From contig JACKAU010000014.1 of the NCBI GenBank assembly GCA_020634855.1, forward strand, positions 124,001 through 188,000: DNA of 64,000 bases, written 5' to 3'. Each line of letters starts with the position of its first letter. Positions within the stretch are counted from its first letter, which is position 1. Shown here in pieces: positions 24,983 through 34,878 of the stretch. The notes beneath the pieces are model-generated. The model searched no databases, was not told where the DNA came from, and was given only the letters and a program-made list of their open reading frames with translations. Both the position numbers and the translations under genes were made by a program. This DNA comes from Anaerolineales bacterium. GTDB lineage: Bacteria > Chloroflexota > Anaerolineae > 4572-78 > J111.

Positions 24983-25363
24983 TTATTTTTTGACCAAGCC
25001 GTTAATTTTGCCCAGCAGGTCTCTTACAACAAACGGTTTTACAACGTAATCGTCAAACAGCTCGGCGTAATTAGAGGTTTCGGATTCATCTTCAAGGTAA
25101 TGGCGGGCGGTGAGCATAATCACCGGTAAGTGCTGGTGATCAGAACTATTCTTAATCTTCTCCAGGACTTGCCAGCCGTCCATCCCAACCATCATGATGT
25201 CGAGTAGCACCAAATCTATTTGACCGGCTTCATCATTGAGGATATTTAACCCCTCAGCGCCGTTATAGGCAGAAATAACTTCAAACCCTTCGCGTTCCAG
25301 AATTAATTTTCCTAGGGTCACCATTTCTCGGTCATCATCAACCATCAAAATTCGGTGTGTCAT
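24983..25363 (-). CDS. CheY-like single-domain response regulator
   Basis: 126 residues forming one receiver domain: acidic pocket ILMVDDDREM, phospho-acceptor in LVLLDIMMVGMDGWQ, Thr in MLTARH and Lys in YVVKPF. All five key positions are present. It has no output domain, so it must act by protein contact or as a phosphorelay intermediate. It is divergent from the histidine kinase at 25685 and sits at the edge of the signalling island, making those kinases candidate partners. A good promoter precedes it (25415-25443). Confidence 0.93.
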   Translation of the reverse strand: MTHRILMVDDDREMVTLGKLILEREGFEVISAYNGAEGLNILNDEAGQIDLVLLDIMMVGMDGWQVLEKIKNSSDHQHLPVIMLTARHYLEDESETSNYAELFDDYVVKPFVVRDLLGKINGLVKK

Positions 25364-25684
25364 GAGTTGCTCCTTTGGTAAACGTGATTTATGGTAACCC
25401 GTTTATACTAAACGAGTATAACATAATTAAAAAGTGTTGGCAATGTGTTTTTGGTTGAGACCATCAAATAAGTGTAGCGTAATCAGTAAACATTTAAAGT
25501 ATAACACGAGCGATATAACTGTCAAAGCATCCCAAAAAATTTAGGGGGATTTGAACAGGTTCTATTTGACGGGGGCGCGAGATCATAAAATTTGTCGGCT
25601 GCTTTCATTATCTGCGATAGATTTATATAATAAAACTATTACGATAAAAATAATCCGCTCTATTGAGTGAGTTAATAACAGTCA
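25364..25684. other. divergent intergenic region of the signalling island
   Basis: 321 bp with no gene. It holds the minus-strand promoter at 25415-25443. On the plus side a TATAAT (25626-25631) lies about 55 bp before the histidine kinase start, but without a convincing -35 element. Confidence 0.5.
25415..25443 (-). promoter_or_regulatory. promoter of the CheY-like regulator
   Basis: On the minus strand TTGCCA (25443-25438), a 17-bp spacer and TATACT (25420-25415) match sigma70 consensus well. Confidence 0.7.
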
Positions 25685-27451
25685 ATGCCCGATCAAGACA
25701 AATCTAAAGCCCAACTCATCGACGACTTGTATGAGTTACGCCGGCAGTTAGCCGAAACTGCCGGCGCGGCTCACCAACAGCGTGAAACATTTACTGAGGT
25801 CATGTTGACGTTGACCTCTAAGATTAGTCTAACCGATGTTCTAGACGAAATTCTGAAGCAGGCCCATCGACTGGTTCCTTATCATACCGCCAGTATTATG
25901 CTGCTTAACAACGACACCCTGCGTATTGCCCGATGGCAAGGTTACGATGTATTCGGTAGTGAGGAGATGGTTTCCAGACTTGAACAGCCACTGGCCGAAT
26001 TTCCGATGGACAATGAGGCCATTCAATCCGGTGAGCCTATTGTTATTTATGACACGCATCTAGATCCGCGTTGGGTGGTACTTAATGAGACGACCTGGAT
26101 TCGATCGACGTTGATGCTGCCGCTGTGTTTGCGCGATCATATTCCGGGCGTGTTGCGGCTCGACGGCAGCCAGCCCGGCGAGTTTTCCATCGATCATGCC
26201 CAACGCCTCAAGCCATTGGCCGGTGCAGCGGCGATTGCCCTTGAAAATGCCAGGCTGTTTGAAGCTGAGCAAACGGCGCGCAAACAGGCCGAGAATTTGC
26301 GTACGGCCAACCTGGCCTTGACCAAAACGTTAGATTTAGATACTATTTTAGCTACAATGCTAGATTATTTGGCCCATTTAGTGGCTTATGACCATGCCAG
26401 CGTAACAATTTTAGGCACGGGCGAGTCGCTGCATGCGGTGCAGCATGTTGAAAAGCTTAAAATTAGTTCTAAACCGGCTTTAAAGGTCAGTAAAAATCCT
26501 CTAATTCGAAAAATTATAAAACACCAAAAAACAATGCTCATCCCCGATGTAGCTGCCGACCCTCGTTGTCGGAAGAGCCGTTATCCGCCGCGATGTCAAA
26601 GTTGGTTGGGGGGCGCATTGATTGCCGGCGGTCGGGTCATCGGAGTCTACACGCTGGACAAAGCTCGCCCCCAATTCTTCAACGAAGACCACAAACGACT
26701 GGCTGAGGTTTTAGCCGCTCAAGCGGCCACAGCCGTGGTCAATGCTCAATTATACGAACAAGTACGGGCCGGCCGGGAACGACTGCGGGATTTATCACGC
26801 CAACTTGTTGACGTCCAAGAGGCGGAACGCCGCTTTATTGCCAAAGAGTTACACGACGAGGTGGGGCAGGCGCTGACGGGCCTCAGATTGCAACTAGAAA
26901 TGGTGGCTAAACTTCCTGATGGGGCTAACGAAGCGGCAGGACCGTTGGTTAAAGCGCAGCAGCTTGTGGATCAGATGATGATGCAGATCCATCATCTCTC
27001 CCTCGATCTGCGGCCGCCGATGCTGGACGACCTGGGACTGCTGCCGGCTTTGCTCTGGTACTGCCAAACGTACACCGAACAGACCGGCGTCCAGGTGTCG
27101 CTCAAACATCGCATGGTCAAGAATAGGCGTTTTCCGCCGGAGATCGAAACCGCAGCCTATCGTATTGTTCAAGAGGCGTTGACAAATGTAGCTCGGCACG
27201 CCGGGGTAAGGCAGGTAACGGCGCGGGTGCTAGCCTCGGAACGAACTTTACGAGTTCAGATCATCGACCAGGGCGCCGGGTTTAATTTATCCGATGTTTT
27301 GAAGACCAATCATCGCCGAGGGTTAAATGGTATGCGAGAACGGGCCAGTTTATTGCGGGGGCAGGTGGAGATTGAGTCAACCGCCGGTCTGGGAACGCAG
27401 ATCACCGCCGAATTACCCCTCGCTACGACCACTGTCGAAAGGACGATATAG
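25685..27451 (+). CDS. GAF-domain sensor histidine kinase (NarX/DesK-type HisKA_3)
   Basis: 588 residues, with no membrane helix, so cytoplasmic. A short N-terminal coiled segment is followed by a GAF domain (about 35-200), a second GAF domain (about 215-360), the HisKA_3 dimerisation helix with His390 in FIAKELHDEVGQALTGLRLQ, and a HATPase domain ending in GRGLNGMRERA-like glycine boxes (here RRGLNGMRERASLL). The first GAF domain closely resembles that of the large kinase at 31405: VLDEILKQAHRLVPYHTA against VLDEILTQAKRLVPYQTA. The LuxR-type regulator encoded 4 bp downstream is the obvious phosphate acceptor. Confidence 0.93.
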   Translation: MPDQDKSKAQLIDDLYELRRQLAETAGAAHQQRETFTEVMLTLTSKISLTDVLDEILKQAHRLVPYHTASIMLLNNDTLRIARWQGYDVFGSEEMVSRLEQPLAEFPMDNEAIQSGEPIVIYDTHLDPRWVVLNETTWIRSTLMLPLCLRDHIPGVLRLDGSQPGEFSIDHAQRLKPLAGAAAIALENARLFEAEQTARKQAENLRTANLALTKTLDLDTILATMLDYLAHLVAYDHASVTILGTGESLHAVQHVEKLKISSKPALKVSKNPLIRKIIKHQKTMLIPDVAADPRCRKSRYPPRCQSWLGGALIAGGRVIGVYTLDKARPQFFNEDHKRLAEVLAAQAATAVVNAQLYEQVRAGRERLRDLSRQLVDVQEAERRFIAKELHDEVGQALTGLRLQLEMVAKLPDGANEAAGPLVKAQQLVDQMMMQIHHLSLDLRPPMLDDLGLLPALLWYCQTYTEQTGVQVSLKHRMVKNRRFPPEIETAAYRIVQEALTNVARHAGVRQVTARVLASERTLRVQIIDQGAGFNLSDVLKTNHRRGLNGMRERASLLRGQVEIESTAGLGTQITAELPLATTTVERTI

Positions 27452-27455
27452 CCGT

Positions 27456-28112
27456 ATGAGCATCACGATTGTCCTGGCCGATGATCATCACATTGTACGG
27501 GAGGGGCTAAAAACCATTTTAGATGCCCAACCTGATTTCCAAATTGTGGGCGAGGCCGATGACGGGTTACAGGTTGGGCCACTGGTTGAGCGCTTGAAAC
27601 CCAGTGTGTTGGTTCTCGATTTAATGATGCCCGGCCTGAATGGCCTTGAAATTAGCCGGCAGGTACGCCGGAATACGCCCCAAACTCAAATTGTAATTCT
27701 TTCGATGCATGCCAATGAAGCCTATGTAGCCGAAGCGTTAGCGGCCGGCGCCGCAGCCTATCTTTTGAAACGGGCTACCTCCGACGAATTGGTTAACGCC
27801 ATTCACGAGGCCGTAGCCGGGCGACGCTATCTTAGCTCACCGCTGTCTGATCGCTTGATAGATGCTTACATTAGAAAACTAGAAGCGGAGGAGGAAGACG
27901 ATCCCTACACCGCGCTCACTCCCCGCGAACGAGAAGTGCTACACTTAGCCGCAGAGGGGTCCACCAATAACGAAATTGCCGAGCGGCTGTCGCTGAGCGT
28001 CCGAACAGTGGAGAAACACCGCAGCAACTTGATGCATAAGTTAGGGCTAAAGAAGCAAACGGATTTAATTCGTTACGCTTTTCAAAGAGGGCTACTCCCT
28101 CCTGAGGCCTAA
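27456..28112 (+). CDS. NarL/LuxR-type response regulator
   Basis: 218 residues from the ATG at 27456, 4 bp after the kinase stop; the upstream in-frame extension overlaps the kinase and is discarded. The receiver domain shows VLADDHHIVREGL and the acceptor Asp in LVLDLMMPGLNG; the C-terminal LuxR helix-turn-helix reads LTPREREVLHLAAEGSTNNE then IAERLSLSVRTVEKH. It is the cognate output of the preceding HisKA_3 kinase. Target genes are unknown. Confidence 0.95.
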   Translation: MSITIVLADDHHIVREGLKTILDAQPDFQIVGEADDGLQVGPLVERLKPSVLVLDLMMPGLNGLEISRQVRRNTPQTQIVILSMHANEAYVAEALAAGAAAYLLKRATSDELVNAIHEAVAGRRYLSSPLSDRLIDAYIRKLEAEEEDDPYTALTPREREVLHLAAEGSTNNEIAERLSLSVRTVEKHRSNLMHKLGLKKQTDLIRYAFQRGLLPPEA

Positions 28113-28464
28113 CTCAAGGCAACAAGGCCAGGCCACTAAAATCCGGTCGCCGACCGGTACTACGTAGATGACGCATTAAAATTTACGGGTTTTTTGTACC
28201 CCAAAAGGGGTAGAATCCCCCTTGATAATCTGAGCCAGATAATTGAAACTTGAAGGTGTACTTTTTTAGTTTTAGCCAAGTTGATCGTTCTAGAACCAGG
28301 CGATTAGGCTCATATTGACCAGACCAGGCGCTTGCCGGCGTCACATTTCGTAAAAACGTAATCATTCTAAAAATCGAATAACCTGTTCAAGCTCAAATAC
28401 GAAACGAAACGACTTCGACTTTCACCGATTTTATTTAACATCCATATCAATTTAAGGCTACACC
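28113..28464. other. gene-free stretch between signalling operons
   Basis: 352 bp. A small hairpin ccggtc-gcc-gaccgg lies near 28142-28156 without a T run, followed by accccaaaaggggt near 28198-28211, a short hairpin. A 60-codon minus-strand frame crosses the region but has no ribosome binding site or family resemblance. The promoter of the next kinase is probably here but not clear. Confidence 0.4.
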
Positions 28465-29445
28465 ATGAAGAAGAAAACTCGATCCGAATTAATTGATGAA
28501 TTAGCTATTCTCCGCCAAAGAGTGTCTCAGCTAGAAACAGAGCTAAGTTTACGCCCTCAGCCAACCCCTAACTACTCTCGACAAACCAAAGTTTTATATG
28601 CTTCCGGAAATAAATTGCCGCTCGGCAATGCTTTGCTTCACGCCTTTGAAACTAACTTACTGAAGGGAGCGCAGCCAAATCAGCCCAGCCAGCATCAACG
28701 TGAACTCAAACAAATTGCCTATGCCGCGTCGCACGACCTGCAAGGGCCGCTGCGCATTGCCCTTAGTTACCTGCAATTACTCCAAGAACGCTACGGTGAT
28801 AACAACACCACTGAATTCAACCGATTTATTGAACAGGCTTATGGTAATGTGCTTGATCTAAAGCAGTTCCTCCATGATCTCCACCTGTACTTAAATATCG
28901 AAATCCAAGGCAAAGAACCGGCGTTAATCAATGGCGAGACTGCACTGGAGCGGGCGCTGGCTCAATTGCAGCCGGCTATTAAGGAAACCCAGGCCAATAT
29001 TACTCATGCCCCACTACCACCGCTTTTTGCCGATGAATTACAGTTAGTGCAATTATTCAAACAGTTAATTGATAATGCTATCAAATTTAGAGGTGATGCC
29101 TATCCAAAAATCCATATTAATATCGAACAAAAATCCGACTCCTGGTTATTTTCAATCCACGATAACGGCATCGGGATCGATCCAAGACAGGCTGACCGGA
29201 TTTTTGTTCTATTCCAGACCCTGCATCAAAAAGGGAAATTTCCTGGCACCGGAGCCGGATTAGCTATTTGCAGAAAAATAGTTGAGCGGCACGGCGGTTG
29301 CATTTGGTTAGATACGGATGTCACCACCGGCTCAAAAATTGTCTTTACCCTTCCAATTCCAATTTCTAACCTTAATGACTACAAAATCAAACAGGACTAC
29401 CCAAGAAGCAATGAATATCAACAATTTCAAAAATACCCTTATTAG
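28465..29445 (+). CDS. soluble histidine kinase (phytochrome-type HisKA)
   Basis: 326 residues. An N-terminal coiled coil (about 5-30, ELIDELAILRQRVSQLETEL) leads to the HisKA helix with His90 in YAASHDLQGPLRIALSYL, a form common in bacteriophytochrome-like kinases, and a HATPase domain with N-box LIDNAIKF, IHDNGIGID and GTGAGLAICRKIVERHGG. No sensor domain is present, so input must come from a partner or through the coiled coil. Its end overlaps the start of the hybrid kinase by about 35 bp, so the two are translationally coupled. Confidence 0.92.
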   Translation: MKKKTRSELIDELAILRQRVSQLETELSLRPQPTPNYSRQTKVLYASGNKLPLGNALLHAFETNLLKGAQPNQPSQHQRELKQIAYAASHDLQGPLRIALSYLQLLQERYGDNNTTEFNRFIEQAYGNVLDLKQFLHDLHLYLNIEIQGKEPALINGETALERALAQLQPAIKETQANITHAPLPPLFADELQLVQLFKQLIDNAIKFRGDAYPKIHINIEQKSDSWLFSIHDNGIGIDPRQADRIFVLFQTLHQKGKFPGTGAGLAICRKIVERHGGCIWLDTDVTTGSKIVFTLPIPISNLNDYKIKQDYPRSNEYQQFQKYPY

Positions 29446-31393
29446 AAACCGGACTAAACCAACCATCTCCCCCATTAAAGTATTACTCATTGAAGACAAT
29501 CCAGGAGACGCCTATCTTATAAAATATTTATTAAAAGAATCACTGACCGCCGATTTCCAAGTTAAAAATGCCGGGCATTTAGGCAAAGGTCTAGATATAC
29601 TGGATCATGAAGATTTCGATGTAATCCTTCTGGATCTTCAATTACCTGACAGCCACGGCATTGAAACTCTGGAAAAGGTTCAGCAGCACGTGCTGCACAT
29701 CCCGATTGTACTGTTGACGGGACTGGATGATGAAGCCTTTGCCCTGGAAGCCGTACGCGAGGGCGCTCAAGATTACCTGGTCAAGGGCAAAATAGAGAGC
29801 GACTTATTGGTTCGGACCTTAAAATATGCTATTGAGCGCAAGCAGTCCGAACAGATGATCCGGCGTCGAAATCTGGAATTGGCGCTGTTAAATGAAGAAC
29901 GACATCGATTAAGTACGGCCCTGGAGCAAACCGCAGAAAGCATCATCATTACCGATGCCGAAAATATGATCGTGTATGTCAATCCGGCTTTTGAACGGGT
30001 AACCGGTTACAGCCACAGCGAAGTTATTGGCCTCTCCCCCGATTTCCTCTGCAGCAAAAAACATGATATCGAGCGCTACCGTGCGCTGCAACTGGCTATT
30101 GCCGCCGGACGCGTATGGCATGGCCGGCTGACCGGCAAAAAGAAAGATAACTCGTTATATGTGTTCGAGTCGACCGTTACGCCGGTGCGTGATGACGATG
30201 GGATCATCGTGAATTATGTCAGCGTTCAGCGTGACGTGACGCGAGAGATGGCGCTGGAAGAGCAGTATCGTCAAGCCCAAAAAATGGAAGCTGTGGGCCA
30301 ATTGGCGGCCGGTATTGCCCATGATTTTAACAATCTACTTACCGTGATCAACGGTTTTGCCGCCCTGCTGCAAACCGAAATTGATGAGGATCACTCGGCT
30401 CAAGAATCGGTTGATCGAATCCTGCACGCCGGTCGCCGGGCAGCCGATCTGGTGAGCAAACTTTTGGCCTTTAGCCGTGAACAAGCCATCAAGCCTGAAG
30501 TCGTTGATTTGAACCACATTATCAGCGATATGACCAAAGTGCTGCACAGTATGGCCGGTGAACAAATAAATTTAGAGATCAATTTGGCCCCCAACCTGTG
30601 GCTAACTAGAACCGATCTGGCTCAAATTGAACAGGTTATCATTAATTTGGTGGTCAATGCCAGAGATGCTATGCCCGACGGCGGACAGTTAAGGCTTGAA
30701 ACCCACAATGTTGTATTAGGCGAAGATAACAACCTAGACGCTCTACCGGGCAAATACATCGAGCTATCGGTGAGCGATACCGGTTTTGGTATGTGCGATG
30801 AGATAAAGTGTCACATGTTTGAACCCTTCTTTACGACGAAAGAAGTCGGGCAGGGAACTGGTCTGGGGTTGGCCATCGTTTTCGGCATTGTCAAACAGAG
30901 CGACGGCCATATTCACGTTAGCAGCGAGCTTGGTCGGGGGACAACGTTTAAGATTTATTTACCTTGGGTCAGCGACGCTTGTATCACTACCTGTTACAAA
31001 GAACCTACAGTAGCTGCATCGTGCGGTTTTGAGACAATTCTTTTTGTAGAAGATGATAAAGAAATGCGAGCCTTAATCAGATGGGTGTTACAAAAATATA
31101 ACTACAATCTTATAGAGGCTGCTAACGGTGAGGAAGCCTTAACGATCTACAATACCTATCCCGATCCAATTCACTTGTTACTAACCGATGTAGTTATGCC
31201 CGGAATGAGCGGTAAAGCGCTAACCGAGCAATTAAGAACTAAACGATCCGAACTAAAAGTAATCTATATGTCCGGTTACAGTAACGAAGCCATTAGCCAT
31301 TATGGGGTTTCCGAAATCGACTTCGCCTTTTTACGCAAACCGTTCAGTCCGGTAGAGTTAGCCAATAAAATACGTTGCACTCTCGATAGTTGA
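29411..31393 (+). CDS. hybrid histidine kinase: receiver-PAS-HisKA-HATPase-receiver
   Basis: About 661 residues from the ATG at 29411 (weak ribosome binding site aagaag); an upstream ATG at about 29375 is an alternative. Domain order: receiver (about 15-135, IKVLLIEDNPGDAYLIKYLL with acceptor in VILLDLQLPDSHG), PAS (about 160-280, IIITDAENMIVYVNPAFERV), HisKA with His304 (AVGQLAAGIAHDFNNLLTVI), HATPase (GTGLGLAIVFGIVKQSDGH) and a C-terminal receiver (ILFVEDDKEMRALIRWVL, LLLTDVVMPGMSG). It probably receives phosphate from the preceding kinase and runs an internal phosphorelay. No output DNA-binding domain follows. Confidence 0.92.
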   Translation: MNINNFKNTLIRNRTKPTISPIKVLLIEDNPGDAYLIKYLLKESLTADFQVKNAGHLGKGLDILDHEDFDVILLDLQLPDSHGIETLEKVQQHVLHIPIVLLTGLDDEAFALEAVREGAQDYLVKGKIESDLLVRTLKYAIERKQSEQMIRRRNLELALLNEERHRLSTALEQTAESIIITDAENMIVYVNPAFERVTGYSHSEVIGLSPDFLCSKKHDIERYRALQLAIAAGRVWHGRLTGKKKDNSLYVFESTVTPVRDDDGIIVNYVSVQRDVTREMALEEQYRQAQKMEAVGQLAAGIAHDFNNLLTVINGFAALLQTEIDEDHSAQESVDRILHAGRRAADLVSKLLAFSREQAIKPEVVDLNHIISDMTKVLHSMAGEQINLEINLAPNLWLTRTDLAQIEQVIINLVVNARDAMPDGGQLRLETHNVVLGEDNNLDALPGKYIELSVSDTGFGMCDEIKCHMFEPFFTTKEVGQGTGLGLAIVFGIVKQSDGHIHVSSELGRGTTFKIYLPWVSDACITTCYKEPTVAASCGFETILFVEDDKEMRALIRWVLQKYNYNLIEAANGEEALTIYNTYPDPIHLLLTDVVMPGMSGKALTEQLRTKRSELKVIYMSGYSNEAISHYGVSEIDFAFLRKPFSPVELANKIRCTLDS

Positions 31394-31404
31394 GCGATCT
31401 GATT

Positions 31405-34400
31405 ATGGCTGAGCAATCGTCACTCCAATTAGAGCGAGAAAAACGTCTCCTGTCTGAAACCTTAATTGAGATCGCTTTGGCGCTCACATCCCACACTCGG
31501 CACAAGGATGTGCTGGATGAAATTCTAACGCAAGCCAAACGGCTTGTCCCCTATCAAACCGCGCACTTTCTGCTGCTAGAAGATGACTCGTTACGGATTG
31601 CTCACTGGCAGGGTTATGAGAATACCGGCAGCGAAAACCACATCTCTACCTTGGTGCAGCCGTTAACCAATTTCCCGTTTGACCAGCAAGTCATTCGGTC
31701 CAAAACGGCTCGGGTTCTGTCTGATACCCATCAGGAGCCAAACTGGATAATCACCCCAGAGACAAGTTGGGTTCGATCACATTTGGTGCTACCCATCTAT
31801 TTACATAATCAGGTACTGGGCATCTTACGACTGGACTCGAACCTAGCCGGTCAATTTACCCTAAAAGATATCGAAAAACTCCAACCGTTAGCCAACATCG
31901 CGGCTATCGCCTTGAAGAATGCCCAATTATACGATCAGTTTCGGCGGGAATTGAAGGAGCGCCGTCGGACAGAAGCTGCTTTAAGAATAAGCGAGGAGTT
32001 TGGCCAGACGATTCTCAACTCGTTGTCAGCTCAAATTGCCGTGTTAAATCACAAAGGCGATATCATCCATGTTAACGATGCTTGGAGAGATTATGCCCGA
32101 AAAAATGGCGGCAACAAAACCACTCAGCAAGGACAAGGTCTAAATTATTTAGACGTCTGCCGGCTGGCGATGACGGCCGACTACCCAGAGGCCAAAGACG
32201 TTCTTGACGGGTTACAACAAATTCTGAGCGGCGCCGATCCTATTTTTAATTACGAATATCAATGCGATTCACCCACCGAAAAAGAATGGTTTTTGCTGCG
32301 GGCTTTACCCCTAAAAAGCAAAGACGGGGGCCTAGTTGTGGCCCACATCGACTTTACCCAAATCAAACAACTTGAAAGCAATATTAAACATATTCACCAA
32401 CTGGGCCAGGAATTAACCTTATTACGGGATAAGGAAACTATTATCTGGCGGGTATTGGAAACGGCTAGCAACGTCTTGAAGGTTGACGCCATTGCCTGCG
32501 GGTTGATTGATCTGATGAAACAAGAGATCCGCTTTCCTTGCCGGTTGGTTGACGATCTGCCAGAGTCAATAAATTTAAGATTACCACTCCAAGAACAACG
32601 AAGTATCATCGCGGCTGTGGCCAGAACCGGGCGGTCCATCAATATTGCCGATACCAACCAAGCGGCGCATTACACCCCCATCGGCTGGGCGGGGCGGTCA
32701 AAATTGTGTGTTCCCTTGAAAGTGGGCGAGCGGGTCATTGGTGTTTTGGATATAGAAAGCGCCAAACCCGGCTATTTTACCCCCGACAAAACCCAAATTG
32801 TTCAAATTTTGGCAGACCAAACTGCTGTAGCGCTGGAAAATGCCCAGCTTCACCTCAACGCCCAACGCTACGTAAAAGAGTTAGGTGCGCTCTATCGGGC
32901 TGGCCAAACCATTACTTCCAATTTGGATTTGAGCCTGGTCCTCAACCAAATCATTGTCGAAGTGAACAATTTATTTGAAGCCAGAATGGCGTGCCTGCTA
33001 CTGCTCGACTCCCTGGGGAACGATTTGATCTTCGCCGCCGTAGCCCCCACCCCGGCCGACACCCTGGTTGGTTCGCGAATTCCCCTGGCTGACGGCATTG
33101 CTAATTGGGTAATCAAAGAAAAAGAGCCGATTGTCGTTGATGACGTCAGAAATGATCCGCGCTTCGATGGTTACTTAGACAGCATCACCGGCCTGACAAC
33201 TCGCTCACTTCTTGCTACCCCCTTGACCGTCGAAGACAGTCCTATCGGTTTGATCCAGGTGATCAACAAGGCCGGCGGTGAGTTTAACCAGCAAGATTTA
33301 GAACTGCTGGAAGCCCTAACCAGTTCGGCAGTGATTGCCATCGAAAATGCCCGATTGTTTGAACAGTCCGAATATCGCGCCAAACAGCTTTCAGTCCTAC
33401 ACGAGGTTGATCGCGCGATTACCGCCAATTTGCACATCAACGAAGTCTACGACGCCTTTGCTCAAAATATTGCCCAGCTATTCCCTTATGACCGCCTATC
33501 GATTGCCCTGGTTGAAGAGGGTATCATTCGCATTACGCATGCCGTTGGCTATGCTAAGGATGAACTACCGGCCAATGTCACGTTATCGGTTCATAATTCG
33601 GCGATAGGTTGGGTCATATTACACCAAAAACCGCTGGTTCGAACCAACATAGCTGATGACCCCCATTTTACCACAGACCAAACGCTGCTGGCAGTGGGTC
33701 TCAAAGCGACGATGAGCATTCCCTTGCAAGTCAAAGGGCAAACTATTGGAACCTGGAATTTATCCAGCAAATATAAAAATGCTTATCAACAAGACCACCT
33801 ACCCATTGCTCAGTCGCTAGCCGATCAATTAGCCATCGCCATAGAAAATGCCCGCTTATACCAAACGGAACGGGACCAGCATTTGCGGCTTCAGCATTCA
33901 CAGGAACGGTTAGTGCAAGTCGAAAAAATGGCAGCTCTGGGACGCTTGGTGGCTTCGATTGCCCACGAAATAAATAACCCGCTGCAATCGGTGCAAAGTT
34001 GTTTGACGTTGATGCGCGAGGACCTCGGCGACGTACTGCGTCAGAGGGAGTTGGAGGCAATTGCGGATATTGCCGAGGAAGAAATCGAACGGATCTCATC
34101 GCTGGTTGGCCGGCTACGCGAGTTCTACCGACCTGTTCCGCCAACTGAGAATGATGTACCTGAACCCTCGATTTCATTAGACGGCTTTTATCGGTTGGAT
34201 CGGGACAACACCGGGCCGGTTGATATTCATACTATCCTGGACGCCGTCCTAAAACTGGTCCACAAAAAATTAGAAGATCATAATTTGACCGTTTCCTGTG
34301 AATGGTGTACAGAGTTGTCTCCCATTCAAGCCAACCAGGATTATCTGAAGCAAATATTCCTTAACTTGATTCTCAACAGTCTGGACGCTACACCACCTCA

Positions 34401-34707
34401 TGGCGGCAGTCTGGTCATCCGTACCGGCCAGGACTGTATTGCGACGGAAAACGGGCAAACATTACCCGCGGTGCGGATTGAGTTTAGCGATACCGGCCAC
34501 GGTATTACACCGGAAATCCAATCCCGATTGTTTGAACCTTTGTTTACCACAAAAGATCATGGCTCGGGCTTAGGCTTATTTACCACTTACAAAGTTATCA
34601 AAGCCCATAACGGTCAGATTACAGTCAACAGCAAAGTCGGCGACGGCACGACATTTACTATTTTACTCCCCTTTCATCTACCAACTCTTATGGATTTTGA
34701 TAGCTGA
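31405..34707 (+). CDS. large multi-GAF/PAS sensor histidine kinase
   Basis: 1100 residues from the ATG at 31405; a TTG at 31390 overlapping the previous stop is an alternative, and neither has a strong ribosome binding site. Domain order: GAF (about 20-180), PAS (about 195-320), GAF (about 335-490), GAF (about 495-650), GAF (about 660-815), HisKA with His854 (MAALGRLVASIAHEINNPLQ), and HATPase (about 960-1095, GSGLGLFTTYKVIKAHNGQ). Four GAF domains and no membrane helix point to integration of several cytoplasmic signals such as cyclic nucleotides, haem or redox state. The first GAF is a close paralogue of that at 25685. It ends the signalling run without an adjacent regulator gene. Confidence 0.92.
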   Translation: MAEQSSLQLEREKRLLSETLIEIALALTSHTRHKDVLDEILTQAKRLVPYQTAHFLLLEDDSLRIAHWQGYENTGSENHISTLVQPLTNFPFDQQVIRSKTARVLSDTHQEPNWIITPETSWVRSHLVLPIYLHNQVLGILRLDSNLAGQFTLKDIEKLQPLANIAAIALKNAQLYDQFRRELKERRRTEAALRISEEFGQTILNSLSAQIAVLNHKGDIIHVNDAWRDYARKNGGNKTTQQGQGLNYLDVCRLAMTADYPEAKDVLDGLQQILSGADPIFNYEYQCDSPTEKEWFLLRALPLKSKDGGLVVAHIDFTQIKQLESNIKHIHQLGQELTLLRDKETIIWRVLETASNVLKVDAIACGLIDLMKQEIRFPCRLVDDLPESINLRLPLQEQRSIIAAVARTGRSINIADTNQAAHYTPIGWAGRSKLCVPLKVGERVIGVLDIESAKPGYFTPDKTQIVQILADQTAVALENAQLHLNAQRYVKELGALYRAGQTITSNLDLSLVLNQIIVEVNNLFEARMACLLLLDSLGNDLIFAAVAPTPADTLVGSRIPLADGIANWVIKEKEPIVVDDVRNDPRFDGYLDSITGLTTRSLLATPLTVEDSPIGLIQVINKAGGEFNQQDLELLEALTSSAVIAIENARLFEQSEYRAKQLSVLHEVDRAITANLHINEVYDAFAQNIAQLFPYDRLSIALVEEGIIRITHAVGYAKDELPANVTLSVHNSAIGWVILHQKPLVRTNIADDPHFTTDQTLLAVGLKATMSIPLQVKGQTIGTWNLSSKYKNAYQQDHLPIAQSLADQLAIAIENARLYQTERDQHLRLQHSQERLVQVEKMAALGRLVASIAHEINNPLQSVQSCLTLMREDLGDVLRQRELEAIADIAEEEIERISSLVGRLREFYRPVPPTENDVPEPSISLDGFYRLDRDNTGPVDIHTILDAVLKLVHKKLEDHNLTVSCEWCTELSPIQANQDYLKQIFLNLILNSLDATPPHGGSLVIRTGQDCIATENGQTLPAVRIEFSDTGHGITPEIQSRLFEPLFTTKDHGSGLGLFTTYKVIKAHNGQITVNSKVGDGTTFTILLPFHLPTLMDFDS

Positions 34708-34719
34708 AGGTGGTTTAAC

Positions 34720-34799
34720 GGTGACGGTCACTTGGGCCTGCTAAACCGATCTTTTTGGGCTAACCCGATCTGATTTATTGACAATAAGTGACTGTCACC
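34720..34799. repeat. 80-bp element with GGTGAC(A/G)GTCACTT inverted ends
   Basis: ggtgacggtcactt (34720-34733) and aagtgactgtcacc (34786-34799) match at 13 of 14 positions as inverted repeats. A similar motif forms the hairpin at 60897-60930. It lies between converging genes. Confidence 0.7.
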
Positions 34800-34824
34800 T
34801 GATTTTTGTGTAAATCCTGTCCAA

Positions 34825-34856
34825 TAAAAAAGCCTGCATGGAAATATGCAGGCTTT
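34825..34856 (-). terminator. rho-independent terminator of rplI
   Basis: Perfect 11-bp stem (34829-34839 with 34846-34856) around a 6-nt loop. On the minus strand it is followed by a T6 run, placing it 22 bp after the rplI stop. Confidence 0.92.
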
Positions 34857-34878
34857 CGTCATCAGACCGTCGATTGAT

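Noticed and set aside
28183..28365. 60-residue minus-strand gene
   Set aside because: No ribosome binding site, no recognisable motif and an isolated place between signalling operons.
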